This document shows, one piece after another, positions 1 through 9,138 of a DNA stretch of 64,000 bases (positions within the stretch are counted from its first letter, which is position 1; each line of letters begins with the position of its first letter). Position numbers and translations under genes: made by a program. A model generated the notes under the pieces. That model did no database searches. It was not told the origin of the DNA and was given only the letters and a program-made list of their open reading frames with translations. Origin of the DNA: Myxococcota bacterium (GTDB taxonomy: Bacteria; Myxococcota_A; Bradymonadia; UBA7976; UBA1532); contig CAUJDF010000093.1 of assembly GCA_963169045.1 (NCBI GenBank), positions 91,359 through 155,358 of the forward strand. The letters are read 5' to 3'.

Positions 1-612
1 CAGCTCGACGATCCGGCCTGCGACGCGGCGTTGGCGGCGCTGCCCGACTGCTTCGCGGGGGATGCGCCCGCCAGCGGCGTGGGCGAGACCGGCCTCGACA
101 CGCACTTCGTCCCCAGGGACACGCTTGATCGTCAGCTGCGCTGCTTTCGCGCCCAGATCGACCTCGCGCGTCGCCTGGACCGGCCGATCGTCCTGCACAT
201 CGTCGGTCCCGGCACGCACGGGCGCGTGCTCGACACCCTGCGGGCGGACGGCGTCCCCGCGGCGGGCGGCATGGTCCACATGTATGGGGGCTCGGCGGAG
301 CTCGTCCGCGCGTACGTGGGGCTCGGGCTGTGCCTGAGCTTCGGCGGCCCGGTGGCGCATCCGAAGGCCCGGCGCCTGCGGGCGGCGGCGGTGGAAGTCC
401 CGCCGGACCGCCTGCTGTTGGAGACGGACGCACCCGATCTCGCCCCGGCCGGCTTCGGGCCGCGCAACGAGCCCGCGTCGCTGCCGATCGTGGCGGCGGC
501 GCTGGCGGCGTTGCGCGGCGAGCCCGCCGAGGTCATCCTTGCCCGCGCCGCGGCGCGCACCCGCGCCCTGTTCGGCGCCCCCTTGCATCCCGGCAATTTC
601 GGCCGAAGTTGA
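1..612 (+). CDS. TatD family metal-dependent hydrolase (5' truncated)
   Basis: The reading frame is open from base 1, so the true start lies upstream. What remains is the C-terminal 203 residues of a TatD-type TIM-barrel metallohydrolase (deoxyribonuclease or related phosphodiesterase activity is known for the family). Visible family motifs are VGETGLD (metal-binding Glu), VLHIVG (His), MVHMYGGS (His) and LLLETDAP (catalytic Asp). The N-terminal HxH metal motif would lie in the missing part. It is followed after 8 bp by tcdA and probably shares its transcript. The exact substrate cannot be told from sequence. Confidence 0.85.
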   Translation, partial: QLDDPACDAALAALPDCFAGDAPASGVGETGLDTHFVPRDTLDRQLRCFRAQIDLARRLDRPIVLHIVGPGTHGRVLDTLRADGVPAAGGMVHMYGGSAELVRAYVGLGLCLSFGGPVAHPKARRLRAAAVEVPPDRLLLETDAPDLAPAGFGPRNEPASLPIVAAALAALRGEPAEVILARAAARTRALFGAPLHPGNFGRS

Positions 613-620
613 AGGAACCG

Positions 621-1439
621 ATGGAAGCCACCGCCACCGTCACCGAGTACAAGCTCCACCGCCGCTTCGACCGCATGGCGCGCCTCGTCGGCGATCCCGG
701 CATGGAGCGGCTGATGAACGCGTTCGTCGTGGTCGTCGGCCTCGGGGGCGTCGGCAGCTTCGCGGCCGAGTCGCTGGCCCGCAGCGGCGTCGGCCGCCTG
801 CGCGTCGTCGACTTCGACCTCGTGTGCGTGACGAACACCAACCGGCAGCTCCACGCGCTCAAGGGCAACATCGGCAAGCCGAAGTCGAAGCTCATCGCCG
901 AGCGCCTGGCGCTGATCAACCCGCAGGCCGAGATCGATCCGCACGCCATCCCCTACGAAGAGGGCTCGAGCGAGCTGCTGCTCGGCGACCGCCCCGACTT
1001 CGTCGTCGACGCCACCGACCAGTTCACGGCCAAGTGCCACCTGATCGCGACGTGCAAGCGGCGCGGCATCCCGCTCGTCACCTCCATGGGCGCCGCCGGC
1101 AAGATGGATCCGACGCGCATCCGCGTGGCGGACCTCAACAAGACGCACCACGACCCGATGGCCGCGCATGTGCGCAAGATCCTTCGGGAAAAGTTCGAGT
1201 TCCCCCGCACCGGCGAGTGGGGCGTCCCCGCCGTGTACAGCGACGAAGAGATGCGGACGCCGCGGCAGCTCGCCTACGAGGCCGGCGAAGGCTTCCGCTG
1301 CGTCTGTCCGCAGGGCGAGAACGACTTCCTCACCTGCGACCGGCGCGCGCGCATCGACGGCAGCGCCTCGTTCGTCACCGGCACCTTCGGCCTCGCTGCG
1401 GCGTCGGTCGTCGTGCGCACGCTCACCGAAGGACTGTAG
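621..1439 (+). CDS. tcdA: tRNA threonylcarbamoyladenosine dehydratase (TcdA/CsdL, ThiF/E1-like)
   Basis: A 272-residue ThiF/E1-superfamily protein that should ATP-dependently cyclise t6A37 of ANN-decoding tRNAs to ct6A. The ATP-binding glycine motif VVGLGGVGS lies near residues 38-46. Next come an acidic VVDFDLV stretch, TNTNRQLHA and the VVDATDQF region typical of the family, and a CVCPQGEND segment near the C-terminus. The ATG at 621 is preceded by AAGGA, and the homology starts right there; the frame is open further upstream but that part is a shadow of tatD. It sits between the tatD-like gene and nadA, and its stop codon overlaps the nadA ribosome binding site. Confidence 0.9.
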   Translation: MEATATVTEYKLHRRFDRMARLVGDPGMERLMNAFVVVVGLGGVGSFAAESLARSGVGRLRVVDFDLVCVTNTNRQLHALKGNIGKPKSKLIAERLALINPQAEIDPHAIPYEEGSSELLLGDRPDFVVDATDQFTAKCHLIATCKRRGIPLVTSMGAAGKMDPTRIRVADLNKTHHDPMAAHVRKILREKFEFPRTGEWGVPAVYSDEEMRTPRQLAYEAGEGFRCVCPQGENDFLTCDRRARIDGSASFVTGTFGLAAASVVVRTLTEGL

Positions 1440-1448
1440 GAGCTTCCG

Positions 1449-2423
1449 ATGGACTCGTTGCCCGTCCTCGACGAGACCCAGGTCCCTGCCGATCTCGACC
1501 TGTTCGACGAGATCGACCGCCTGAAGAAGGCCAGAAGCGCGGTGGTCCTGGCGCACTACTACCAGGAGGGCGACATCCAGGACGTGGCCGACTTCGTCGG
1601 CGACTCGCTCCAGCTCAGCCAGGCCGCGGCGAAGACCGACGCCAGCGTCATCGTCTTCGCCGGCGTCCACTTCATGGCCGAAACGGCCAAGATCGTGAAC
1701 CCGGACCGCACCGTGGTGCTGCCGGACCTCTCCGCCGGCTGCTCCCTGGCCGATCAATGCCCCGCCGACAGGTTCGCGGCCTTCATCGCCGCTCACCCCG
1801 GCCACAAGGTCATCAGCTACATCAACTGCTCGGCCGAGGTGAAGGCGCTCAGCGACGTGATCTGCACGTCGAGCAACGCCGTCGACATGGTGAACCTGTT
1901 CCCGAAGGACCAGCCGCTGATCTTCGCCCCCGACCGCAACCTGGGGAAGTATGTGATGCGGCAGACCGGCCGGGAGATGGTGCTGTGGGACGGCACGTGC
2001 CAGGTCCACGAGATCTTCAGCGAGAAGAAGCTGGTCCAGCTCAAGGTGCGCCACCCCGATGCCAAGGTGATCGCGCACCCGGAGTGCGAGCCCCAGGTCC
2101 TTCGCCACGCCGACTTCATCGGCTCGACGGCGGCCCTGTTGCAGTACGCCGTCAAGCACTCCGACCCCGCTTTCATCGTGGTCACGGAGTCGGGCATCCT
2201 GCACCAGATGCAGAAAGCCGCGCCCGACAAGCAGTTCATCCCGGCGCCGCCGGAAGGGAACTGCGCGTGCAACGACTGCCCCTACATGAAGCGCAACACC
2301 CTCGAGAAGTTGTACCTCGCGCTGCGCGACCTGCGGCCGGTGGTCGACGTGCCCGAGCCGGTGCGGCGCGCCGCCCTGAAGCCCCTCACGCGCATGTTGA
2401 AGCGGGACCTGAACGCCGCCTGA
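1449..2423 (+). CDS. nadA: Quinolinate synthase NadA
   Basis: A 324-residue [4Fe-4S] quinolinate synthase that condenses iminoaspartate with dihydroxyacetone phosphate in de novo NAD synthesis. The three expected cluster ligands are present: Cys98 in SAGCSLAD, Cys184 in WDGTCQVHE and Cys277 in NDCPYMK. The spacing fits the family. The N-terminal LAHYYQ and GDSLQLS motifs are also typical. The AGGAG of its ribosome binding site overlaps the tcdA stop codon, so the two are one operon. Partners NadB and NadC are not in the window; a NadD-like domain occurs far away at 54254-55675. Confidence 0.95.
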   Translation: MDSLPVLDETQVPADLDLFDEIDRLKKARSAVVLAHYYQEGDIQDVADFVGDSLQLSQAAAKTDASVIVFAGVHFMAETAKIVNPDRTVVLPDLSAGCSLADQCPADRFAAFIAAHPGHKVISYINCSAEVKALSDVICTSSNAVDMVNLFPKDQPLIFAPDRNLGKYVMRQTGREMVLWDGTCQVHEIFSEKKLVQLKVRHPDAKVIAHPECEPQVLRHADFIGSTAALLQYAVKHSDPAFIVVTESGILHQMQKAAPDKQFIPAPPEGNCACNDCPYMKRNTLEKLYLALRDLRPVVDVPEPVRRAALKPLTRMLKRDLNAA

Positions 2424-2436
2424 GACCCGGGGGACG

Positions 2437-2466
2437 TTGAGACGCTTGCCCCGACTCGGCTACCTT
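2437..2466 (+). promoter_or_regulatory. Candidate sigma70-type promoter for the Cys-rich lipoprotein gene
   Basis: TTGAGA (2437-2442) and TACCTT (2461-2466) are separated by 18 bp, in the short gap behind nadA and 27 bp before the lipoprotein start at 2494. Matches to the consensus are 5 of 6 and 3 of 6. Confidence 0.4.
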
Positions 2467-2493
2467 CGCGCCGAAGACTCCGGGGAGGTGGGC

Positions 2494-3951
2494 ATGGGGC
2501 GGGTGACGACGCGACTGGCGCTTGCGGCGCTGGCGCTCGCGGCGGGCTGCACGGCGGACAACGAGGACGCGGGCGGCGGCGGTGCCGGCGCCGATCCCGA
2601 CGCCAGCGCATCGGTCGACGGCGGGGCCGGCGGTGAGGGAGGCGCGGGTGGCGCCGGCGGCGCCCCGAACGACGCGGCGGCGGGCGACGCGGGCGCCGAC
2701 GCGGGGCCGGTCCCGGACGCCGACGCGTCGCTGCCCGAGGATCCCTGCGCCGCCCCGTGCGCGCGCTTCGTCGGCTGCGCGGTCGATCTGTGCGACGGCT
2801 TCGAGGATCCCGATCGCGGCACCCTCGAGGGCCTGTGCCAGGCCGCGTGCGGCGCGAACGCCTCCTTTCCGGTGGTCGTCGGCGGCATCGAGACCTGCGA
2901 GGATCTCGTCGCCTACGGTCGCCAGGCGGTGGCCGGCGACTTCGCCCAGCGGTGCCCCGCCGGCCCGCCCGTCGTCCGTCAACACCCCGAGTGCGCGGTG
3001 TTCGGCCGGCGCATCGCCGAGTGCCTCGTCGACGCCTGCGCGCCGGTGGGCGATCACGTCGACCTGTTCTCGGCGGTGACGGCCGACTTCTGCGACCAGG
3101 CGATCGCCCAGGGCGCGACGAACCCGGAGCAGATCGCCCAGCTCGTCGGTCCGAACACCCCCTGCGACCACCCCTACCTCGCCCAGGTGGTGCGGGAGCA
3201 GTACGTCGACTCGCCGGAGAACGCGAACGACGGCTACCTCGCCGGCTTCTGCGCCAACGGTCCCTACACGCCGCTCGAGACGTGCCGCGAGGCTTGCCGG
3301 GTCGTCGGCGCGTGCATCGAGCCGGGCTCCGAGAACGATGTCCTGCGCAACCCCGATCGGTGCGCGCACCTGTGCCTCGCCGCCAGCAACCCGCCGGCGT
3401 ACGGATGGGCGTGCACCGCCGAGCTCGAGCCGAACCAGTGCGCACAGTTCGGCGCCTGCTTCGCGCCTCCGGCCGTACCCGCCTGTGAGCCGTACGCGGC
3501 GCGCCTCGCCGCCTGCACCGCCGCGACCTGCGAGGCCGTCGCGCCCGTCGCCGCCGGCCTGACGGGCCAGCTCGTGAACTACTGCAACGGCGAGGTGGCC
3601 GCGGGCCGCCTGACCGCGGAGCTCATCGCCGACGTCGCTCCGGACACCGACTGCGCCGACCCCCGCCTCGCAACGCCCGTCGCCGCGCTCACCGCGCCCC
3701 CCGCCCAGGGCGCGGAGGGCGGCCCGCTCGGCGCCATCTGCCGCGAAGGGCTGCCCCGCGATCCGTCGCTGTGCACGGGCGCCTGCGAGAACGTCGGGCC
3801 GTGCATCCCCGAGAACGACGACAGCGCAGCGCTGCGCGATCTCGAGACGTGCCGCTGGTTCTGCGCGACGACCGTCGAGGTGCCCGACGCGCTCTGGCAG
3901 TGCCTCGATCGCGCCGACGGCGGATGCGCCCAGGTGGGGACGTGCTTCTGA
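2494..3951 (+). CDS. Cys-rich lipoprotein with internal A-B-A-B duplication
   Basis: A 485-residue predicted lipoprotein. The start at 2494 follows GGGGAGG by 5 nt and gives MGRVTTRLAL, a short hydrophobic core and the lipobox LAAGC. Behind the Cys lies a Gly/Ala/Asp linker (about residues 25-80) of the kind seen in myxobacterial surface lipoproteins. The rest is Cys-rich and internally repeated. Module A (about residues 165-225 and 330-390) has an AECLVDAC or AACTAATC core and a PxTxCxxP/DP end. Module B (about 263-327 and 427-485) begins CxxACxxVGxCI and ends CAQxGxCF. Disulfide-stabilised surface domains are likely. No enzymatic motif was recognised; function unknown. Confidence 0.85.
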   Translation: MGRVTTRLALAALALAAGCTADNEDAGGGGAGADPDASASVDGGAGGEGGAGGAGGAPNDAAAGDAGADAGPVPDADASLPEDPCAAPCARFVGCAVDLCDGFEDPDRGTLEGLCQAACGANASFPVVVGGIETCEDLVAYGRQAVAGDFAQRCPAGPPVVRQHPECAVFGRRIAECLVDACAPVGDHVDLFSAVTADFCDQAIAQGATNPEQIAQLVGPNTPCDHPYLAQVVREQYVDSPENANDGYLAGFCANGPYTPLETCREACRVVGACIEPGSENDVLRNPDRCAHLCLAASNPPAYGWACTAELEPNQCAQFGACFAPPAVPACEPYAARLAACTAATCEAVAPVAAGLTGQLVNYCNGEVAAGRLTAELIADVAPDTDCADPRLATPVAALTAPPAQGAEGGPLGAICREGLPRDPSLCTGACENVGPCIPENDDSAALRDLETCRWFCATTVEVPDALWQCLDRADGGCAQVGTCF

Positions 3952-3958
3952 ACGCCGT

Positions 3959-5041
3959 TCAGGCGTAGACGCCGTCCCTCTGGGTGGCGGGGGCGGGCTG
4001 GTGCGTCTCACGGCGGGCCACGGCCTCGCGCGCCGCCGCCTCGATGCGCGCCGTCACGTCGGCCTCGATCGCCTCGAGGTGCGCGGTCCCGACGCCGCGC
4101 CCCACCAGCCACTGCTCGTAGCAGCCCACCGGGTCGCGCTGCCCCCAATGACGAAAGACCGAGGCGTCGAAGAGCTCGCGCGCCTCGCGCTCGTCGTGCG
4201 TCGCGTGGCCCCCCATGCGGAACGTGCGCGCCACGAGCAGCACGGGGCCGCGGCCCTCGCGGCAGCGCCGCACCGCCAGCGCCGTCGCCGCGTAGCAGTC
4301 GAGGACGTTGTTGCCGTCCATCGTCCACGAGGGCACGCCGTACGCGCGACCCAGATCTTCATAGTTTCCGCGGAAGTGCAGCTCGCCCGGCGTGCCGAGC
4401 GCCACCTGGTTGTCCTGCACGACGCACACGAGCGGCGCGCCCGTGGACGCTGCCATCCGCATGCCCTCGTGGAACGCGCCCGTCGCCGTCGAGCCGTCGC
4501 CCGTCCACGTCAGGGCGACGCGGGGCTGCCGCCGCAGCCGGAACGCGAGGGCGCAGCCCGCCATGACCGGCACCAGGTCCGCGACGTGGGAGATCGGCGG
4601 GATCACGCCCTTCGCAGCGTCGCCGATGTGCATGTCGCGGCCGCCGGTGATGGTGTCGGTGGTGCCGAGGTACGCCGCGAAGCAGGCGAGGAGCGGCATG
4701 CCGCGCTCGATGCACGCCGCCGCGTTGCGGATCATCGGGCCGACGACGTCGTCCGGGCCGAGCGCGGCGCAACCGCCGACCGTGACCGCCTCTTCGCCGC
4801 TGCCGAGCCACGCCTTGCTGATGACCCCCTGCTTCACCCAGCGCTTGAGCTGGATGTCGTGTAGGCGCGCCGCCAGCAGGCCCTCGTAGAGCTTCAGCAG
4901 CGCCGCCTCGTCCAGGGCCTCGATGGCCTCGGCCCGCTCGGCGTCGACGCCCGCCGCGGTGCGCGCGAACTCCGCCTGCACCTCGGGATCGGGCCGCCAG
5001 TCGACGTACTCGGGGAATTCGAACGCGGGATAGCGCTTCAT
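3959..5041 (-). CDS. Thiamine pyrophosphate-dependent dehydrogenase E1 component, alpha subunit
   Basis: A 360-residue alpha subunit of a 2-oxo acid dehydrogenase (pyruvate, branched-chain or acetoin type). GSGEEAVTVG, DMHIGD and the ThDP motif beginning WTGDGSTATGAFHEG are clear, and the later RTFRMGGHATHDE is typical. The ThDP motif ends VVQDNQVAL; the usual ENN or NN is replaced by QDN. No beta subunit, E2 or E3 gene lies beside it, so its complex is not decided by context. The start at 5041 has no Shine-Dalgarno sequence, but TATAAC lies 6 nt upstream, suggesting a leaderless transcript. Longer upstream starts run into the divergent dnaJ-like gene and are shadows. Confidence 0.85.
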   Translation of the reverse strand: MKRYPAFEFPEYVDWRPDPEVQAEFARTAAGVDAERAEAIEALDEAALLKLYEGLLAARLHDIQLKRWVKQGVISKAWLGSGEEAVTVGGCAALGPDDVVGPMIRNAAACIERGMPLLACFAAYLGTTDTITGGRDMHIGDAAKGVIPPISHVADLVPVMAGCALAFRLRRQPRVALTWTGDGSTATGAFHEGMRMAASTGAPLVCVVQDNQVALGTPGELHFRGNYEDLGRAYGVPSWTMDGNNVLDCYAATALAVRRCREGRGPVLLVARTFRMGGHATHDEREARELFDASVFRHWGQRDPVGCYEQWLVGRGVGTAHLEAIEADVTARIEAAAREAVARRETHQPAPATQRDGVYA

Positions 5042-5047
5042 GCCCGC

Positions 5048-5098
5048 GTTATAGGCCAACGCGCCCGCTGTTGCCACGGTCCGGGGTGTGGTTATCTT
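5048..5098. promoter_or_regulatory. Divergent overlapping promoters for the E1-alpha and DnaJ-like genes
   Basis: On the minus strand TATAAC (5053-5048) lies 17 bp from TGGCAA (5076-5071). On the plus strand TTGCCA (5071-5076) lies 16 bp from TATCTT (5093-5098). The two -35 elements are the same six base pairs read from either strand. Each -10 hexamer ends exactly 6 nt before its start codon (5041 minus, 5105 plus), and neither gene has a Shine-Dalgarno sequence, which fits leaderless transcripts. Confidence 0.5.
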
Positions 5099-5104
5099 GC
5101 CGCC

Positions 5105-6025
5105 ATGGCGAACAAGGACCTGTACGCGGTGCTGGGCGTCTCGCGCGACGCCTCGCAGGACGACATCAAGAAGGCCTACCGCGAGCTGGCCAAGAAGCAC
5201 CACCCCGACCGCAACCCCGGCGACAAGGCCGCCGAGGAGAAGTTCAAGGAAGCGAACGCCGCGTTCGCCGTCCTCGGCGACGAGCAGAAGCGAAAGACCT
5301 ACGACGAGTTCGGCATCGACGGCCTGCGCGAGGGCTTCGACCCCGAGGCGGCGCGGAACTGGCAGCGCTGGGCCTCGCGAGGCGCCGGGGGCGGCGCGCG
5401 GCCCGGCGGGGTGCGCTTCGAGTTCGGCGGGGGGGGGCCCGGCGGGGGCTTCGACTTCGGCGGCTTCGGCGACCTCGAGGAGCTGCTCGGCGGCCTCTTC
5501 GGCGGCGGCCGGCGCGGCGGCGCCCACCGCGCCCACAAGGGGCGCGACGTCGAGCGCGACGTCACCCTGAGCGTGCGGGACGCCCTCCAGGGCGCCGAGC
5601 TCCAGCTCTCCGACGGCACGCGCGTCAACGTGCCCGCCGGCGTCTCCGACGGCCAGAAGGTGCGCGTCCGCGGGAAGGGCACCGAGGGCCCCGCCGGCAG
5701 CGGCGACCTCTTCCTCAAGGTGCACGTGGCGGCGCCGCCGGGCTTCGCGCGGGACGGCGACGACCTGACGCTCGACCTGCCGCTCACCGTCCGGCAGGCG
5801 CTGGCGGGCGACACCGTCCCCGTTCCGACCCCCGAGGGCACGACACTGCAGCTCAAGGTGCCGGCGCGCACGAACAGCGGCCAGCGCCTGCGTCTGCGCG
5901 GCAAGGGGATGCCGGCGAAGGGCGGCGGGCGCGGCGATCTCTACGCGCGTGTGATGGTGCAGATCCCGCAGTCCGGCGATCCGCGCGCCGTCGAGCTCGC
6001 CGAAGAGCTCGACAAGTTCTACTGA
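5105..6025 (+). CDS. DnaJ-family co-chaperone without zinc finger (CbpA/DnaJ type II)
   Basis: A 306-residue J-domain protein. Residues 1-70 are a canonical J domain with the HPD triad in KKHHPDRNP, which stimulates DnaK ATPase. Residues about 85-140 are Gly/Phe-rich. The C-terminal substrate-binding domains follow (about 145-300, with DVTLSVRDA and LPLTVRQAL). The CxxCxGxG zinc-finger repeats of true DnaJ are absent, which makes it CbpA-like (type II). The start lacks a Shine-Dalgarno sequence and lies 6 nt behind TATCTT. Its own dnaK/grpE are not in the window. Confidence 0.88.
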   Translation: MANKDLYAVLGVSRDASQDDIKKAYRELAKKHHPDRNPGDKAAEEKFKEANAAFAVLGDEQKRKTYDEFGIDGLREGFDPEAARNWQRWASRGAGGGARPGGVRFEFGGGGPGGGFDFGGFGDLEELLGGLFGGGRRGGAHRAHKGRDVERDVTLSVRDALQGAELQLSDGTRVNVPAGVSDGQKVRVRGKGTEGPAGSGDLFLKVHVAAPPGFARDGDDLTLDLPLTVRQALAGDTVPVPTPEGTTLQLKVPARTNSGQRLRLRGKGMPAKGGGRGDLYARVMVQIPQSGDPRAVELAEELDKFY

Positions 6026-6029
6026 CCGC

Positions 6030-6338
6030 TCAGAACGGCTCGAGCAGCATCTTCTCAGTGATGCGGCCCTCGTCGAGCTGGAAGGCGTCGACGATCTGGC
6101 GGTAGCGCACGTTCGAGAGCCGGGCGGTGCCGTAGTAGCCGATCACGATGCGGTCGGTGTCGACGTCGCAGGTCACCTTGCCACGCAGGATGGCGTCGTA
6201 GCGGGGTCCGCTGCTCGGCAGGCCCATCCGCTCGAACCACATGACGTGGTCGAGCTCGGGGCCGTCCTGGAAGTGGTGGACGAGCTCGCCGTCGACGAAG
6301 CAGAACAGGCCCTGGCGGGGTGCGGCCGATTCGCGCAT
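6030..6338 (-). CDS. Hypothetical protein, 102 aa
   Basis: A small acidic protein of 102 residues, rich in aromatic and beta-prone stretches (FCFVDGELVHHF, IVIGYYGTARL). The start at 6338 follows GGAGG with 8 nt spacing; in-frame ATGs further upstream would overlap the divergent gene and have no ribosome binding site. No family was recognised. It ends 4 bp from the convergent dnaJ-like gene. Confidence 0.65.
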   Translation of the reverse strand: MRESAAPRQGLFCFVDGELVHHFQDGPELDHVMWFERMGLPSSGPRYDAILRGKVTCDVDTDRIVIGYYGTARLSNVRYRQIVDAFQLDEGRITEKMLLEPF

Positions 6339-6387
6339 TCGGTGTGCCTCCGGGCGCGGATTGTGCCCGGCCGGGGTCCATGTTGTC

Positions 6388-7074
6388 ATGCCTCCGATGA
6401 CGGCGTTCACCTACGAGGGGCGTCCGGTGCCGCCCGACGCGCGCGAGGCGCTGCTCGGCGACGCCGCGACGCGCGCCTGGATCGTGCGCGCCGCGGTCGC
6501 GCACCCCGGCGTCGCGGCGGCGGTGGTCGCCGCGGCGGTGTCCCTGCTCGACGATCCGGCGGCGGGGGCGCGCGCGGCGGCCCTGCTGGCGCTGCGGGCG
6601 CTCTCGGCCCGCCCGCAGGTGAGCGCGGTGTGCGACGCGTTCTTCGCCGCCCCCGCGGCCTTCGTGGGCGTGGCCGATCCCCTGGCGCCCGGGCGCACGC
6701 TGGCGCAGTCGGCGCTGGCGTTCGTGACCGGGGCGGCGCCGCGCACGCACGCGGGCGCGCGCGATCTGCTCCGCCGCGGCCTGGCCATCGCGGAGCTGCG
6801 GGCCGAGGCCTGGCGCGCCCTGGCCGCCGACGACGGCGAGAGCCCGCTGCCGCACCTCGCCGACCTCCTCCGCGAGCACCCCCGCCTCGCCGGCCCGGTG
6901 GCGACGCAGTACGCCCTCGTTCACACGGCGTTGTGCGAGCGCGCGGCGCAGGCGGTCGCCGACCTGCCCGACGAGCCGAAGCGCGCGTTCGCCGCCGCGC
7001 TGCAGAAGCACCTGCTGCGCATCCACGCCGTCAAGCGGTGGGTGGCCTGCCGGCGAGCGCTCTTCGGGCGGTAG
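6388..7074 (+). CDS. Hypothetical Ala-rich helical protein
   Basis: A 228-residue, Ala/Leu/Arg-rich protein with no Cys-rich or catalytic pattern that could be recognised. The predicted helices could form a HEAT-like or four-helix fold. Start choice is between ATGs at 6388 and 6397, neither with a good Shine-Dalgarno sequence; it cannot be earlier than the divergent gene starting at 6338 without overlap. The frame and its GC3 bias look like real coding sequence, but function is unknown. Confidence 0.6.
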   Translation: MPPMTAFTYEGRPVPPDAREALLGDAATRAWIVRAAVAHPGVAAAVVAAAVSLLDDPAAGARAAALLALRALSARPQVSAVCDAFFAAPAAFVGVADPLAPGRTLAQSALAFVTGAAPRTHAGARDLLRRGLAIAELRAEAWRALAADDGESPLPHLADLLREHPRLAGPVATQYALVHTALCERAAQAVADLPDEPKRAFAAALQKHLLRIHAVKRWVACRRALFGR

Positions 7075-7077
7075 GCG

Positions 7078-8346
<1,269 letters not shown>

Positions 8347-8367
8347 GGCGCGCACGTTACACGGGCT

Positions 8368-8715
8368 TCAGGGCGCGTCAACCCTCGCGGGGCGGCCGCG
8401 CGACCGCTCGCCGACGGCGACGAGCGCCGCGCGCGGTCGCGGCGAGGGTCGGTCGAAGCTCTCGAGCAGGTGCCCGCACGCCGCCCGGATCGGCCCGGCG
8501 TCCAGGTGGTGCAGCTTCTCGCGCCCGCGCCACTCCGTGCGCACGAGCCGCGCCTCCTCGAGCACGGCCAGGTGGCGGCTCAGCGCCTGGCGCGTCATGT
8601 CGAAGCCGGTCCAGAGCTCGGTCAGCGTGCGGCCGTCCTCGCCGCGCAGGCGGTCGAGCAGCAGACGGCGGCAGGGGTTCGCGAGCGCCTCCAGCACCCG
8701 GTCGATCTCGGCCAT
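8368..8715 (-). CDS. ArsR-family winged-helix transcriptional regulator
   Basis: A 115-residue helix-turn-helix regulator. Residues 1-85 fit the ArsR winged helix: LANPCRRLLLDRL (helix 1), LTELWTGFDMTRQALSRHLAVLEEARLVR (recognition helices) and the wing WRGREKLHHLD. No Cys-based metal site (CxC) is visible, so it belongs to the non-metal ArsR/SdpR-like group that senses unknown signals. ATG 8715 follows GGAGG with 6 nt spacing. It precedes the aminotransferase gene on the same strand by 22 bp and may be cotranscribed with it. Confidence 0.85.
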   Translation of the reverse strand: MAEIDRVLEALANPCRRLLLDRLRGEDGRTLTELWTGFDMTRQALSRHLAVLEEARLVRTEWRGREKLHHLDAGPIRAACGHLLESFDRPSPRPRAALVAVGERSRGRPARVDAP

Positions 8716-8767
8716 GCGGCACCTCCTTCCCCGAGGTCGCGCCTTCGGCCCGCCGAACCCGCAACCC

Positions 8768-8776
8768 TGTTACAAT
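8768..8776 (+). promoter_or_regulatory. Candidate extended -10 promoter for the CxxC small protein
   Basis: TGT followed by TACAAT gives an extended -10 element with 5 of 6 matches to TATAAT, 25 bp before the start at 8802. No convincing -35 lies upstream, as is common for extended -10 promoters. Confidence 0.5.
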
Positions 8777-8801
8777 CCGCCGCCGAACGCAGGGAGGGAC
8801 C

Positions 8802-9071
8802 ATGAGCGAAGGCATCATCATCGACGTGCGCGTGCACGGTCGCGGCGTCGTGCGGGGAGAGACGGTCGTCGAGGACACGGGCATCGCCGCGGTCTGCGCC
8901 GAGTGCGATGTCGAGAAGGAAGCGGTGGCCTCGGTCGGCACCAAGGGTTACTTCCTGTGCGCCGACTGTCTGCGCGCCCGCCTCGACGCCCTCAGCGTCG
9001 CGCGCTTCGTCCTGCGTTCGGACGCGCGGTCCGCGCCCACGGGGCTGCCCTGGGGCAAGATCAGCGGCTGA
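8802..9071 (+). CDS. Small protein with two CxxC motifs (putative zinc-binding)
   Basis: An 89-residue protein with CAEC and CADC about 22 residues apart, a spacing that fits a zinc-ribbon or rubredoxin-like knuckle. The N-terminus is beta-prone. The start at 8802 is preceded by GGGAGGG, a strong ribosome binding site. No family was recognised. It is divergent from the ArsR-type gene. Confidence 0.7.
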   Translation: MSEGIIIDVRVHGRGVVRGETVVEDTGIAAVCAECDVEKEAVASVGTKGYFLCADCLRARLDALSVARFVLRSDARSAPTGLPWGKISG

Positions 9072-9138
9072 CCGCGGCGCCCGGGCCCACGCCGCCGGCG
9101 CGCTGAAACGATGGCCGCGCCGGCGACGCCGGGCCAGA

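Noticed and set aside
132..2204. Long minus-strand open frame of 690 codons across tatD, tcdA and nadA
   Set aside because: It is antisense to three well-supported genes and composed of low-complexity Arg/Ala/Val/Asp repeats, as expected from high GC3.
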